A stretch of 16,495 bases of DNA from JADJNW01 sp046314415 (lineage in GTDB: Bacteria; Bacteroidota; Bacteroidia; Chitinophagales; Saprospiraceae): NCBI GenBank assembly GCA_046314415.1, contig JBKBWT010000122.1, positions 1-16,495 on the forward strand, read 5' to 3'. The notes under the pieces were generated by a model. It had not been told where the DNA came from. It did no database searches and was given only the letters and a program-made list of their open reading frames with translations. This document shows positions 6,132 through 14,634 of this stretch, one piece after another. The position numbers were made by a program, and so were the translations under genes. The stretch's first letter is position 1. Every line of letters starts with the position of its first letter.

Positions 6132-6469
6132 TGAGTAGCAACAATCGTTCAAAATATTAGGCATTTTCAGCACTGTTTACGCAGCAAACCAAGCCTTTTT
6201 AATTTAACACAGTAAACATATAACATCTATAACCTCAAATTCAATACGGCATTTATAATGCAAGTATTGTAATAATATCCCATTATCAATATAACATTTT
6301 CAGCAACTTATTACACCAACCCGTGAACCCGCAATAAATAATATCATGGTACGCCTTATTGGACAGCCATTCTGATTAATTTATATAATATTCCCGGACA
6401 TAGCATATAAAGCACGGAATTACCCCGTCCATATAAAGTATTTTTAAAATCAAATGAAAAACATTATAC

Positions 6470-7591
6470 ATGAGCAGCAAACGATGTCTGATCACCGGAG
6501 GTGCTGGTTTTATTGGAGCGCACCTTGCCAATGAACTTTTAAGCGCGGGTTATGAAGTTCGGGTAATGGATAGCCTTGAAGAGCAGGTACATGGCGATTT
6601 ATATAGCGCCCCCGAATATCTTTCCAAAGAGGTAGAGCTGATTATCGGCGACGTACGCGATCGGCGCATTTTACATCGTGCTTTGCGTGATGTGGACGTG
6701 GTTTATCATCTGGCTGCCCGCGTAGGCGTAGGACAAAGTATGTATGAAATCAAAGATTATACCGATGTAAATAATGTGGGCACCGCTACTTTAATGGAGG
6801 AGTTAATGGAAAATCCGGTTGAGAAACTGATTGTAGCTTCCAGCATGAGTATTTATGGAGAAGGAATGTACCGCGATGCTGCCGGCTTTAATTATGACCA
6901 GGCAAGCAGAAAAGTTGAACATTTAAAAAATGGTGAATGGGAATTATATAATGATAATGGTGCATATCTGCAACCCATTCCAACACCAGAAAATAAAACA
7001 CCCGCGCTGGCTTCGGTGTACGCCCTGAATAAGTACGATCAGGAGCGCTTGTGTTTAATTGCGGGCAAAGCTTATGATATTCCTACCGTAGCATTGCGTT
7101 TTTTCAATGTTTACGGACCGTATCAGGCTTTGTCGAATCCATACACCGGCGTGCTGGCTATTTTTGCTTCGCGTTTTTTGAACAATAAAGCCCCGTTGAT
7201 TTTTGAAGATGGCTTACAAAAACGTGATTTTGTTAATGTAAAAGATGTTGCGCGTGCCTGCCGCCTGGCTATGGAAGTAGCTGCTGCCCAAGATGAGGTA
7301 TTTAATATCGGCAGTGGTGAAGATTACACCATCCTGGAAATTACCCGACAATTACAACAAACATTATGCAAAGAAATGATCGAACCGCAAGTTACTGGTA
7401 AATACCGTGTAGGCGACATTCGCCATTGCTATGCCGACATCAGCAAAGCCCGGCAAATATTAGGCTACCAGCCGCAGATTGCCCTGGCTGAAGGTTTGGA
7501 AGAGCTCGCCGCCTGGCTCGAAGGGCAGATCGCCATTGACCTGGTGGATAAAGCCAGCTCGGAGTTAGCTGCACGTGGGCTGACGATATAA
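6470..7591 (+). CDS. NAD-dependent epimerase/dehydratase, dTDP-L-rhamnose 4-epimerase-like (extended SDR)
   Basis: This 373-residue extended short-chain dehydrogenase should act on a nucleotide-activated sugar, reversibly inverting a hydroxyl through a keto intermediate. The NAD-binding motif GGAGFIG is at 10-16. The catalytic set is SSMSIYGEG (124-132) and the YxxxK pair Y184/K188. GVGQSMYEIKDYTDVNNVGT and RFFNVYGPYQALSNPYTGV are segments I associate with WbiB-type dTDP-L-rhamnose 4-epimerases, as is the insert between the Ser and Tyr motifs. The substrate is inferred from that resemblance. It is the first gene of the cluster. A 215-bp spacer with a 9-bp minisatellite separates it from the next gene, so it may be expressed separately or at a different level. 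The ATG at 6470 places the Rossmann fold at the N-terminus as expected. Confidence 0.87.
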   Translation: MSSKRCLITGGAGFIGAHLANELLSAGYEVRVMDSLEEQVHGDLYSAPEYLSKEVELIIGDVRDRRILHRALRDVDVVYHLAARVGVGQSMYEIKDYTDVNNVGTATLMEELMENPVEKLIVASSMSIYGEGMYRDAAGFNYDQASRKVEHLKNGEWELYNDNGAYLQPIPTPENKTPALASVYALNKYDQERLCLIAGKAYDIPTVALRFFNVYGPYQALSNPYTGVLAIFASRFLNNKAPLIFEDGLQKRDFVNVKDVARACRLAMEVAAAQDEVFNIGSGEDYTILEITRQLQQTLCKEMIEPQVTGKYRVGDIRHCYADISKARQILGYQPQIALAEGLEELAAWLEGQIAIDLVDKASSELAARGLTI

Positions 7592-7806
7592 TAAATAATG
7601 AAGAATTATTAATAAAAGAATTAAAAAGCAAAATAAAGCACAAATTATAATCATATAACGATATTATTAATTCCATTAATTCCATTAATTCCATTAATTC
7701 CATTAATTCCATTAATTCCATTAATTCCATTAATTCCATTAATTACTTCATTCTTTCATTATTTAATTATTTCATTACATCCACTCTTTCCCTTAAAACT
7801 GTATAA
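7592..7806 (+). other. AT-rich spacer inside the glycan cluster
   Basis: This 215-bp AT-rich spacer separates the two SDR genes. Its main content is the 9-bp minisatellite at 7667-7744, followed by runs built from TTCATT and TTAATT. I see no terminator and no convincing promoter. Confidence 0.6.
7667..7744. repeat. 9-bp minisatellite, eight perfect copies plus a partial one
   Basis: TTAATTCCA is repeated eight times without a mismatch (7667-7738), followed by TTAATT (7739-7744). On the minus strand it reads as (Met-Glu-Leu)8 in a chance open frame. Perfect identity suggests recent slippage or recombination. It sits 62 bp before the next gene's ATG, so length changes could alter promoter spacing or leader structure. 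Confidence 0.95.
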
Positions 7807-8958
7807 ATGAAACGTAAAACAAAACAAGCACAAAGCATCCAAGATACCGTACCCTGTTTCCCCGTCGGTGATTATGAATTTGCCGAACAGCAAAAGGTAC
7901 TGATTACCGGTGGGGCAGGCTTCGTAGGTACCAATTTGGCGCATCAATTATTGTGCGAAGGGCACCAGGTTATAATCTTTGATAATTTATCTCGGCAGGG
8001 CGTTTTAAATAATTTGCTTTGGTTGCAAAAAATGCATCCACATAATTTGCAGATTATGATAGCTGATATACGTAATACACATCAAGTACAACAAGCCGTA
8101 GAAGGCGTGGACGCCATTTTTCACCTGGCAGCGCAAGTAGCCGTCACCACCAGTTTTGCTACACCGGAAGAAGATTTTGCTATTAATATTCAAGGAACAT
8201 TTAATTTACTAAATGCGGCACGTAAACAAACTAAACCACCTGCGTTTTTATTTACTTCTACAAATAAAGTTTATGGCGGTTTACAACATCTGACCTTTCA
8301 TCCGAATGGCACGCGTTACCTTCCCAACGAAGATTTTATAAAAAAAACCGGCATTGATGAATCGTCGTTGCTCGATTTTCATAGCCCTTACGGTTGCTCC
8401 AAGGGCGCAGCCGATCAGTATGTCAAAGATTTTGCCCGTTCTTTCGGCATTCCTACGGTGGTATTTCGCATGAGTTGCATTTACGGTCCGCACCAATGCG
8501 GCACCGAAGATCAGGGCTGGGTAGCGCATTTCCTCATCAGCGCCTTGCAGGGCAAACCTATTCATATTTACGGCGACGGCAAACAAGTGCGGGATATTTT
8601 ATATGTAACCGATTTAGTAAATGCTTTTCAACTCGCGTGGCGAAACATTCACCAACTCGCGGGCGAAGCCTATAATATTGGCGGCGGACCACAAAATTCC
8701 GTGAGTTTATTGGAGTTAATTACCTTATTGGAACACTATTTACCTCAAAAAGTACAAGTTTCCTTCGATAACTGGCGACCCGGCGACCAGCGTTATTACG
8801 TATCTAATATTAAAAAATTTGAACAAGCCACCGGATGGCAACCCCGCGTCTCTGCAAATAAAGGCATCCAATTATTATTACAATGGTTAGAACAACATTA
8901 TCTACAACGTAATACAACAGCTCTAACCAATAATCAATTTTTACGACAAACTACTTGA
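7807..8958 (+). CDS. NAD-dependent epimerase/dehydratase, CDP-paratose 2-epimerase-like (extended SDR)
   Basis: This 383-residue extended SDR has GGAGFVG at 35-41, after a 30-residue N-terminal extension, then HLAAQVAVTTS (106-116), TSTNKVYGG (150-158) and the catalytic pair Y195/K199 in SPYGCSKGAAD. The TSTNKVYG motif, the GIDESSLLDFHSPYG region and FRMSCIYGPHQCGTEDQGW resemble CDP-paratose 2-epimerase (RfbE) and related epimerases more than GalE. RDILYVTDL and the C-terminal GDQRYYVSNIKK segment are typical of the sugar-binding part. It probably epimerises or dehydrates a nucleotide sugar for the transferases downstream, but the exact sugar cannot be read. The downstream MDR gene starts 12 bp after its stop, so the two are co-transcribed. 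Confidence 0.85.
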   Translation: MKRKTKQAQSIQDTVPCFPVGDYEFAEQQKVLITGGAGFVGTNLAHQLLCEGHQVIIFDNLSRQGVLNNLLWLQKMHPHNLQIMIADIRNTHQVQQAVEGVDAIFHLAAQVAVTTSFATPEEDFAINIQGTFNLLNAARKQTKPPAFLFTSTNKVYGGLQHLTFHPNGTRYLPNEDFIKKTGIDESSLLDFHSPYGCSKGAADQYVKDFARSFGIPTVVFRMSCIYGPHQCGTEDQGWVAHFLISALQGKPIHIYGDGKQVRDILYVTDLVNAFQLAWRNIHQLAGEAYNIGGGPQNSVSLLELITLLEHYLPQKVQVSFDNWRPGDQRYYVSNIKKFEQATGWQPRVSANKGIQLLLQWLEQHYLQRNTTALTNNQFLRQTT

Positions 8959-8970
8959 AATCAGCACATT

Positions 8971-9987
8971 ATGAACAAACCCGTTAATTATATAACATCA
9001 CCCAAAAAAGTAAATAACGCATCAGCAGATGTAATAACGGCAGTAATCACCGCTCCGGGACAAGTGGAGTGGCAATCAACGACACCCCCTACCCTGGCGC
9101 CCGATGAAGTGCTGGTGCGGCTAGAAGGATGTGGCGTATGCGCTTCATCCCTACCAAAATGGGAAGGACGGGAATGGTTTACCTATCCGCAGGAGCCAGG
9201 TGATCCTGGGCACGAAGGCTGGGGTATCGTTACAAAAGTCGGCGAATCCGTCGAGCATATTCAGCCTGGCGACCGGGTAGCCATACTTTCCTATCATGCT
9301 TTTGCGAATTATGATAAAACGCAGGCAAAAAATGTAATAAAATTACCCAATTATTTAGTAAACAAACCCTTTCCTGGTGAGCCATTGGGCTGCGCGATGA
9401 ATATTCTGGACAGAAGTGATATCCAACCCGGGCAAACGGTCGCGATTATCGGCATTGGTTTTTTGGGTGCACTTTTGATCGAACTAGCTAAAAATCAAGG
9501 CGCTACGGTGATTGCTTTATCTCAACGCAGTTCCTCGCTCGAGCTTGCCTGGCAGCAAGGCGCGGATTATGTCCTTCCCCTGGATGATCATTATAAAATT
9601 ATTGAACAGGTAAAAAACATTACGAACGGTAATTTTTGTGACCGTGTGATTGAAGCTACGGGCAAAGAGTGGCCCCTGAATCTGGCAGGCGAGTTGACCG
9701 CCGTGCGTGGAAAGCTCATCATTGCTGGGTTTCATCAGGATGGCATGCGGCAAGTGAATGTGCAATTGTGGAATTGGCGCGGCTTGGATATTATTAACGC
9801 CCACGAGCGCGATGCAAAACATTATATAAATGGCATAAAAAATGTAATTGCAGCGGTAGGGCAAGGCACATTACATTACGAACATTTACTAACGCATTCA
9901 TTTCCATTACATCAGCTACCGGAAGCGCTGAATTTATTGAAGTCTCGCCCCGATGGTTTTGTAAAAGCTTATGTAACGATGCAATAA
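8971..9987 (+). CDS. Zinc-type medium-chain dehydrogenase/reductase
   Basis: This 338-residue MDR protein has the N-terminal GroES-like fold and a C-terminal Rossmann domain. The catalytic zinc site is visible as GCGVCASS (53-60, probable ligand C57) and PGHEGWG (79-85, H81/E82). The four-cysteine structural zinc loop is missing: the region around 105-130 has no Cys cluster. GIGFLG (161-166) is the nucleotide-binding turn. Such enzymes interconvert an alcohol and a ketone with NAD(P). Here it most likely oxidises or reduces a sugar or cyclitol carbon in the same pathway as the flanking SDR and Gfo/Idh/MocA enzymes. The first 22 residues precede the conserved fold and may be an extension. It lies 12 bp after the preceding gene and 24 bp before the next. 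Confidence 0.85.
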   Translation: MNKPVNYITSPKKVNNASADVITAVITAPGQVEWQSTTPPTLAPDEVLVRLEGCGVCASSLPKWEGREWFTYPQEPGDPGHEGWGIVTKVGESVEHIQPGDRVAILSYHAFANYDKTQAKNVIKLPNYLVNKPFPGEPLGCAMNILDRSDIQPGQTVAIIGIGFLGALLIELAKNQGATVIALSQRSSSLELAWQQGADYVLPLDDHYKIIEQVKNITNGNFCDRVIEATGKEWPLNLAGELTAVRGKLIIAGFHQDGMRQVNVQLWNWRGLDIINAHERDAKHYINGIKNVIAAVGQGTLHYEHLLTHSFPLHQLPEALNLLKSRPDGFVKAYVTMQ

Positions 9988-10011
9988 ATTTAATGATAAT
10001 TTTTTAATATT

Positions 10012-11067
10012 ATGCAAATAGCACCTATTACAAATAAATATCATAATGCTGCAAATATTACATCCCCGAAACTAGGTTTTGCCGGGGTAGGTTGGATCGG
10101 TCGCAGCCGCCTGGAAGCCATCGCCCAGCATACGAATGCAACGATTGCTGCGGTGTTTGATCCGGCAGAAAGTGCTATCAATCAATCCAAAACGCATTAT
10201 GAAAATATTCAAACTGCCACTTCATTCGAGCATTTATTAACGCTGGATTTGGATGGCATCGTGATTGCTACACCGAGCGCCTTGCACGAGCAACAAACTT
10301 TACAAGCACTAGAAAAAGGATTGCCCGTTTTTTGTCAAAAACCCTTGGCGCGCACTGCCGAAGCCACCCGCCGATTGGTAGAAAAAGCCCGCGAAAAAAA
10401 TGTATTACTAGGCGTAGATTTTTCTTACCGCGATGCGCTGGCATTACAAAAAGTAAATGAATTAATCAAACATGATACAATTGGTGAAATGTTTCATGCC
10501 AATTTGATTTTTCACAATGCCTATGGTCCTGACAAATCGTGGTATTATGATCCGGCGCTTTCGGGAGGCGGTTGTGTAATGGATTTGGGCATTCATTTAG
10601 TAGATATGCTATTTTACTTATTCCCTGATTTAAAAATCAAGCATATTCGCAGCCATCTTTACAATAAAGGTAAATTAATTTGTAATACGCAATCCAATAT
10701 TGAAGACTTTGCTACTGTACAAATCGGATTTGAAAATGACGGTTCGGCGCAGCTTACTTGTTCGTGGAATGTTTCCGCCGGACAGGACGCGGTGATCGAA
10801 GCTACTTTTTTCGGCACCAAAGGTGGCATTTGTTTTAAAAATGTAAATGGTTCTTTTTATGATTTTCAAACCGAATTATATCATGGAACGAGTAAAAACA
10901 TCATAATTGCACCACCGGATGAGTGGATGGGAAGAACCGCAGCCCTTTGGGCGATGCAACTCGCTGATAATCCGTCGTTTGATGAAAGTGCGCTCACATA
11001 TATTAAAGTCGCTGAAACACTAGATCGGATTTATAATATTGCTGAAAACAAAATACATGAATCCTAA
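10012..11067 (+). CDS. Gfo/Idh/MocA-family oxidoreductase
   Basis: This 351-residue NAD(P)-dependent oxidoreductase has a Rossmann domain beginning KLGFAGVGWIG (20-30), the sugar-oxidoreductase loop VFCQKPLA (106-113) in place of the usual EKP, and GCVMDLGIHLVDML (187-200), where D191 and H195 are the expected catalytic residues. The C-terminal half is the usual alpha/beta substrate domain. Family members act on sugars, sugar nucleotides and inositols. K110 is retained although the Glu of EKP is replaced by Gln. The last 11 bases overlap the start of the GT4 gene in another frame, which indicates translational coupling. The first 18 residues are a non-conserved extension. Confidence 0.86.
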   Translation: MQIAPITNKYHNAANITSPKLGFAGVGWIGRSRLEAIAQHTNATIAAVFDPAESAINQSKTHYENIQTATSFEHLLTLDLDGIVIATPSALHEQQTLQALEKGLPVFCQKPLARTAEATRRLVEKAREKNVLLGVDFSYRDALALQKVNELIKHDTIGEMFHANLIFHNAYGPDKSWYYDPALSGGGCVMDLGIHLVDMLFYLFPDLKIKHIRSHLYNKGKLICNTQSNIEDFATVQIGFENDGSAQLTCSWNVSAGQDAVIEATFFGTKGGICFKNVNGSFYDFQTELYHGTSKNIIIAPPDEWMGRTAALWAMQLADNPSFDESALTYIKVAETLDRIYNIAENKIHES

Positions 11068-12184
11068 ATTACCACGAACAATTTTAATGACGGCGGATAC
11101 CCTCGGCGGTGTGTGGACGTACGCACTGGAATTGGCTCAAGGCTTGCAATCATTTGATATTCAGGTACATTTAGCCACAATGGGGCGGCATTTATCGCCC
11201 AGTTAACACGAAGAAATTAAAAATACTAGCAATATTATACTTCATGAAAGCGCTTATAAACTGGAATGGATGGACGAACCCTGGGAAGATATTAACAAAG
11301 CCGGTAAATGGCTGCAACATTTAGCAAATAAAATAAAACCCGATATCATTCACTTTAATCATTATGCACACGCACAATTGCAGTGGGAAGCCCCGGTAGT
11401 AGTAGTTGCGCACTCCTGCGTTTACACCTGGTGGCAGGCAGTACATGGCACACCTCCCCCACCCCAGTGGAAAGCTTATCATGATTTAGTAAATAACAAT
11501 ATAAAAGCGGCAAACTGGGTAGTAAGTGTTTCCGAAACTTTTTTAAAACAATTTCAACAGTATTATAGCAATGATTATAAATCCAGCATTATTCACAATG
11601 GTATTACATTTTTAGCAGAAAAACATTTACCAAAACAAGAATTCATTTTTGCGATGGGGCGCATCTGGGATGAAGCAAAAAATCTGGCAATACTAGACCA
11701 GGTAGCCCCACACATTCCCTGGAAGATCGAGGTAGCAGGCGATACGTTTCACCCGGTTTTACAATGTAATCAGACCTTAAACTGTGTGGAACACCTGGGT
11801 TTATTGGATCGGGCGGCCGTGCTGCAAAAACTGGCACAAGCAAGCATTTTTATAGCACCTACTAAATATGAGCCTTTTGGACTCGCTCCTTTGGAGGCAG
11901 CGGCACAGGGTTGTGCCCTGGTGCTGGCAGACCTGCCTTCGCAGCGGGAAATCTGGGGCGATGCCGCTTTTTATTTTAATCCTTATGATACAACATCATT
12001 AATTAATATTATAAATCAACTCATTGAAAATGAGCCATTAAGAAAGGAATACGCACAAAAAGCATTCGCAAAATCTAAATATTATACAAGTGCCACAATG
12101 GCTGATAAATATGTAAAAATTTATAAATATTTACTGGCGCAAAAAAAACATTCACCAGGAGCAAAAGAAATGCTTAATGTATGA
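11057..12184 (+). pseudogene. GT4 glycosyltransferase interrupted by one in-frame TAA
   Basis: From the ATG at 11057 a single frame runs to 12184, 375 codons excluding the final stop, typical of a GT4 glycosyltransferase. It is broken only by TAA at 11204-11206 (codon 50). Before the stop it encodes the acceptor loop DTLGGVWTYALELA and HLATMGRHLSPS. After it come ESAYKLEWMDEPWEDI, VVAHSCVYTWW, FAMGRIWDEAKN (198-209) and the EX7E motif EPFGLAPLE (272-280). These are the hallmarks of a retaining GT-B enzyme. A Gln (CAA) would fit codon 50, so a single C-to-T change is the simplest cause. Reinitiation at 11270 would give 304 residues lacking the acceptor-binding N-terminus. Alternatives are a sequencing error or stop readthrough. 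The stop overlaps the next gene's ATG (ATGA at 12181-12184). Confidence 0.8.
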
Positions 12185-13332
12185 AAATTTATTTATTTTA
12201 TCATTCCATTATATCCGGCTGGAATCACGGGAATGCCCATTTTTTAAGGGGTATCACGCGGGAATTATTACAACGCGGACATGATGTAAAGGTTTTTGAA
12301 CCCCGTGACAATTGGAGTTTGAGCAATTTAAAACAAGACGTTGGCGACGAGGTAGCGGCTAACTTTTTTAATGTATTTCCTGATTTTCAAAATATTGTAT
12401 ATTTTTATGATCCTCATGTATTTCAACCACAAACCTATTTACAAGACGCCGAATTGGTCATCGTACATGAATGGAATGAGCCTCATTTAGTAAAAACGAT
12501 GGGTGATTATCGTAAAATTAAAGATTTTATATTATTATTCCATGATACGCATCACCGTTCAGTGACCGCGCCGGAGGAAATGCGGCGTTATGATTTGACC
12601 CATTATGATGGTGTATTGGCGTTTGGCAATGTAATAAGAGACCTTTATTTACAAAACCAATGGGCAAAAAGCGCCTGGACCTGGCATGAAGCAGCCGATA
12701 CGGCTTTATTTAAACCTACTAAAGAAAAAGTAAAGAAAAAGGGCGATCTGGTATGGATCGGTAATTGGGGCGACGAGGAGCGTAGCGAAGAATTACATAA
12801 ATTTTTAATAGAGCCGATTAAAGAATTAAAGTTAAATGCCACCTTTTACGGCGTGCGTTACCCGGAAAAAGCCTTAAAGGCATTAAAAAAAGCGAATATT
12901 ATTTACGGCGGTTTTTTACCAAATTATAAAGTACCGGAAATTTTTCATCAGTATCAGGTCACCGTGCACGTGCCGCGCCGTCCTTACGTACAAGCCTTGC
13001 CGGGCATTCCCACCATTCGCCCCTTTGAAGCCATGGCTTGTGGCATACCACTCATTTGTTCGCCCTGGGAAGACACCGAGGGATTATTTACATCCGGAAA
13101 AGATTATTTAGTGGCACATAATAAAAAAGACATGAAAAAGCACTTAAAAAAGCTGCTAAATAAGTCAGAAAAAGCGGAAAAACTAGCAAAATCTGGCTGG
13201 AAAACCATTAAAAAAAGGCATACCTGCAAACATCGGGTGGACGAACTGATGGAAATTATTACTACATTACAAGGAAAATCCACTGATCTTACACTTAAAA
13301 GTAACAATACTCCTTCCAATAAAACTAAATGA
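12181..13332 (+). CDS. CgeB-like glycosyltransferase, copy 1
   Basis: This 383-residue protein resembles CgeB/DUF3880-type GT-B glycosyltransferases. The N-terminal domain begins MKIYLFYHSIISGWNHGNAH and continues FLRGITRELLQRGHDV. A linker with HEWNEPHLV and FHDTHHR follows. The C-terminal donor domain has LVWIGNWGDEERSE (190-203) and PFEAMACGIPLICSPWEDTEG (281-301), the region where Glyco_trans_1_2 proteins bind the nucleotide sugar. The last 70 residues are very rich in lysine. Its ATG overlaps the GT4 stop by four bases, and its own stop overlaps the ATG of copy 2 in the same way, so the three transferases are translationally coupled. CgeB of Bacillus subtilis acts in spore surface maturation; here only transfer of a sugar to an unknown acceptor can be proposed. 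Confidence 0.82.
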   Translation: MKIYLFYHSIISGWNHGNAHFLRGITRELLQRGHDVKVFEPRDNWSLSNLKQDVGDEVAANFFNVFPDFQNIVYFYDPHVFQPQTYLQDAELVIVHEWNEPHLVKTMGDYRKIKDFILLFHDTHHRSVTAPEEMRRYDLTHYDGVLAFGNVIRDLYLQNQWAKSAWTWHEAADTALFKPTKEKVKKKGDLVWIGNWGDEERSEELHKFLIEPIKELKLNATFYGVRYPEKALKALKKANIIYGGFLPNYKVPEIFHQYQVTVHVPRRPYVQALPGIPTIRPFEAMACGIPLICSPWEDTEGLFTSGKDYLVAHNKKDMKKHLKKLLNKSEKAEKLAKSGWKTIKKRHTCKHRVDELMEIITTLQGKSTDLTLKSNNTPSNKTK

Positions 13333-14456
13333 ATGCTATGAAAAAATATAAAATTGCTTTTTATGGATCAAGTTTAGTCTCTGCTTATTGGAATGGCGCG
13401 GCAACTTATTACAGAGGCATCATAAAATATTTACATCAATTGGGTCACGAAGTTACTTTTTATGAACCCGATGCCTACGAACGCCAGCAGCATCGCGACA
13501 TGCAAGACCCCGACTGGGCGAAGGATGTGGTGTATGCTGCAACTGAAGCGGCAGCTTTACAGGCACTGGAAGCGGGTGCGCGTGAAGCCGATATTTTAAT
13601 CAAAGCCAGTGGTGTCGGGGTGTTTGATGAATTATTGGAACGTGAGATACTGAACGCGCGTCAGCCACATCAACTCCTTATCTTCTGGGATGTGGATGCC
13701 CCGGCTACGCTGCAACGTTTGCAAGAGCATCCACAGGATGCCTTTCATGCTATTTTACCTAAATATGATATGGTATTAACGTACGGTGGCGGCGATCCGG
13801 TAGTACATAAATATAAAACCGCAGGCGCTAAATATTGCATTCCGGTATATAATGCTTTAGACCCGGAAACGCATCATCCTGTAAAGCCGAATGTAAAATT
13901 TGCGGGTACATTAAGTTTTTTAGGAAATAGATTGTCCGATCGCGAACATCGCGTGGAGGAATTCTTTTTAAAACCAGCGGCATTATTACCGCAGCAATCT
14001 TTTTTGCTAGGCGGCAGTGGCTGGCATGATAAGCCGATGTCAGAAAATGTAAAATACCTGGGGCATATTTACACGCATGAGCATAATGCTTTTAATTGTA
14101 CGCCCCTCGCGGTGCTCAACATTAGTCGCGACAGTATGGCAGAAAATGGTTTTTCCCCGGCGACCCGTGTGTTTGAAGCAGCAGGCGCGAGCGCTTGTCT
14201 GATTACAGATGCCTGGGAAGGGATTGAATTGTTTTTAGAACCCGAGAAAGAGGTGCTGGTAGCGCATAACGGCACAGAAGTAGCAGAAATACTGGCTTCT
14301 TTAACGCCTCAGCGGGCTGAAAACATCGGTAGAGCAGCCTTGCGGCGCATCACTGGTGAACATACCTACGCCCATCGCGCCACCCAGGTGGAAGCGATTT
14401 TTCATGAAATGATGGGTACGCATCAAAAATCGACCATGAAAGATATTATATTATAA
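13329..14456 (+). CDS. CgeB-like glycosyltransferase, copy 2
   Basis: This 375-residue protein is a paralogue of copy 1. The N-terminus has SAYWNGAATYYRGIIKYL (18-35), and HEVTFYEPDAYERQQHRD follows. The middle contains LLIFWDVDAPATL (117-129) and MVLTYGGGDPVVHKY. The donor domain has FAGTLSFLGNR (191-201), LNISRDSMAENGFSPATRVF (263-282) and ITDAWEGIELFLEPEKEVLVA, which is the usual CgeB C-terminal block. All conserved regions are intact. The ATG at 13329 overlaps the preceding stop by four bases; a second ATG at 13338 (MKKYK) is an equally good start. It ends the tight part of the operon: the next gene lies 178 bp further on. Confidence 0.84.
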   Translation: MNAMKKYKIAFYGSSLVSAYWNGAATYYRGIIKYLHQLGHEVTFYEPDAYERQQHRDMQDPDWAKDVVYAATEAAALQALEAGAREADILIKASGVGVFDELLEREILNARQPHQLLIFWDVDAPATLQRLQEHPQDAFHAILPKYDMVLTYGGGDPVVHKYKTAGAKYCIPVYNALDPETHHPVKPNVKFAGTLSFLGNRLSDREHRVEEFFLKPAALLPQQSFLLGGSGWHDKPMSENVKYLGHIYTHEHNAFNCTPLAVLNISRDSMAENGFSPATRVFEAAGASACLITDAWEGIELFLEPEKEVLVAHNGTEVAEILASLTPQRAENIGRAALRRITGEHTYAHRATQVEAIFHEMMGTHQKSTMKDIIL

Positions 14457-14634
14457 AATTACTTAGTAAAATAATTCAAATAATACATCTTTATAACTCT
14501 GATAAACAGGCACTTATTAAAATATGATTTAGCAAATCAATTTCCGAAAAGGTTTATTATTTATTAATTTATTGCATGTAATAATGCTTAGATTATTTAC
14601 GACTTTTACAAGTTTTGCGTTACAAAATACAACC
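14457..14634 (+). other. AT-rich spacer before the third CgeB-like gene
   Basis: This 178-bp AT-rich spacer has no clear terminator hairpin and no complete TTG-N19-TAnnTTTG promoter. A TTG-initiated in-frame extension of the downstream gene starts at 14572 but adds 21 residues with no conserved content. Confidence 0.5.

Larger units (their letters stand above)
5895..6469 (+). other. Long leader/intergenic region ahead of the glycan cluster
   Basis: This AT-rich 575-bp stretch has no credible gene. It holds a possible -7 box (5963-5970), a cluster of three hairpins (6034-6131), and a 7-bp inverted repeat (TGTTTAC 6174-6180 with GTAAACA 6212-6218). An ATG at 6454 opens a frame that overlaps the first cluster gene out of phase and is not coding. 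The final 100 bp before 6470 are AT-rich without an evident Shine-Dalgarno sequence. Confidence 0.5.

Noticed and set aside
6454..6530. Upstream ATG before the first SDR gene
   Set aside because: It opens a short frame out of phase with the SDR gene and encodes nothing recognisable.
7440..7739. Minus-strand frame with (Met-Glu-Leu)8
   Set aside because: It is the 9-bp minisatellite read backwards, continuing antisense into the SDR gene.
11057..11290. Programmed frameshift in the GT4 gene
   Set aside because: Both halves are in the same frame; only a stop codon separates them, so no shift is needed.
14572..14634. Longer start for CgeB copy 3
   Set aside because: It would use TTG and add 21 residues without family similarity; the ATG at 14635 starts right at the core fold.
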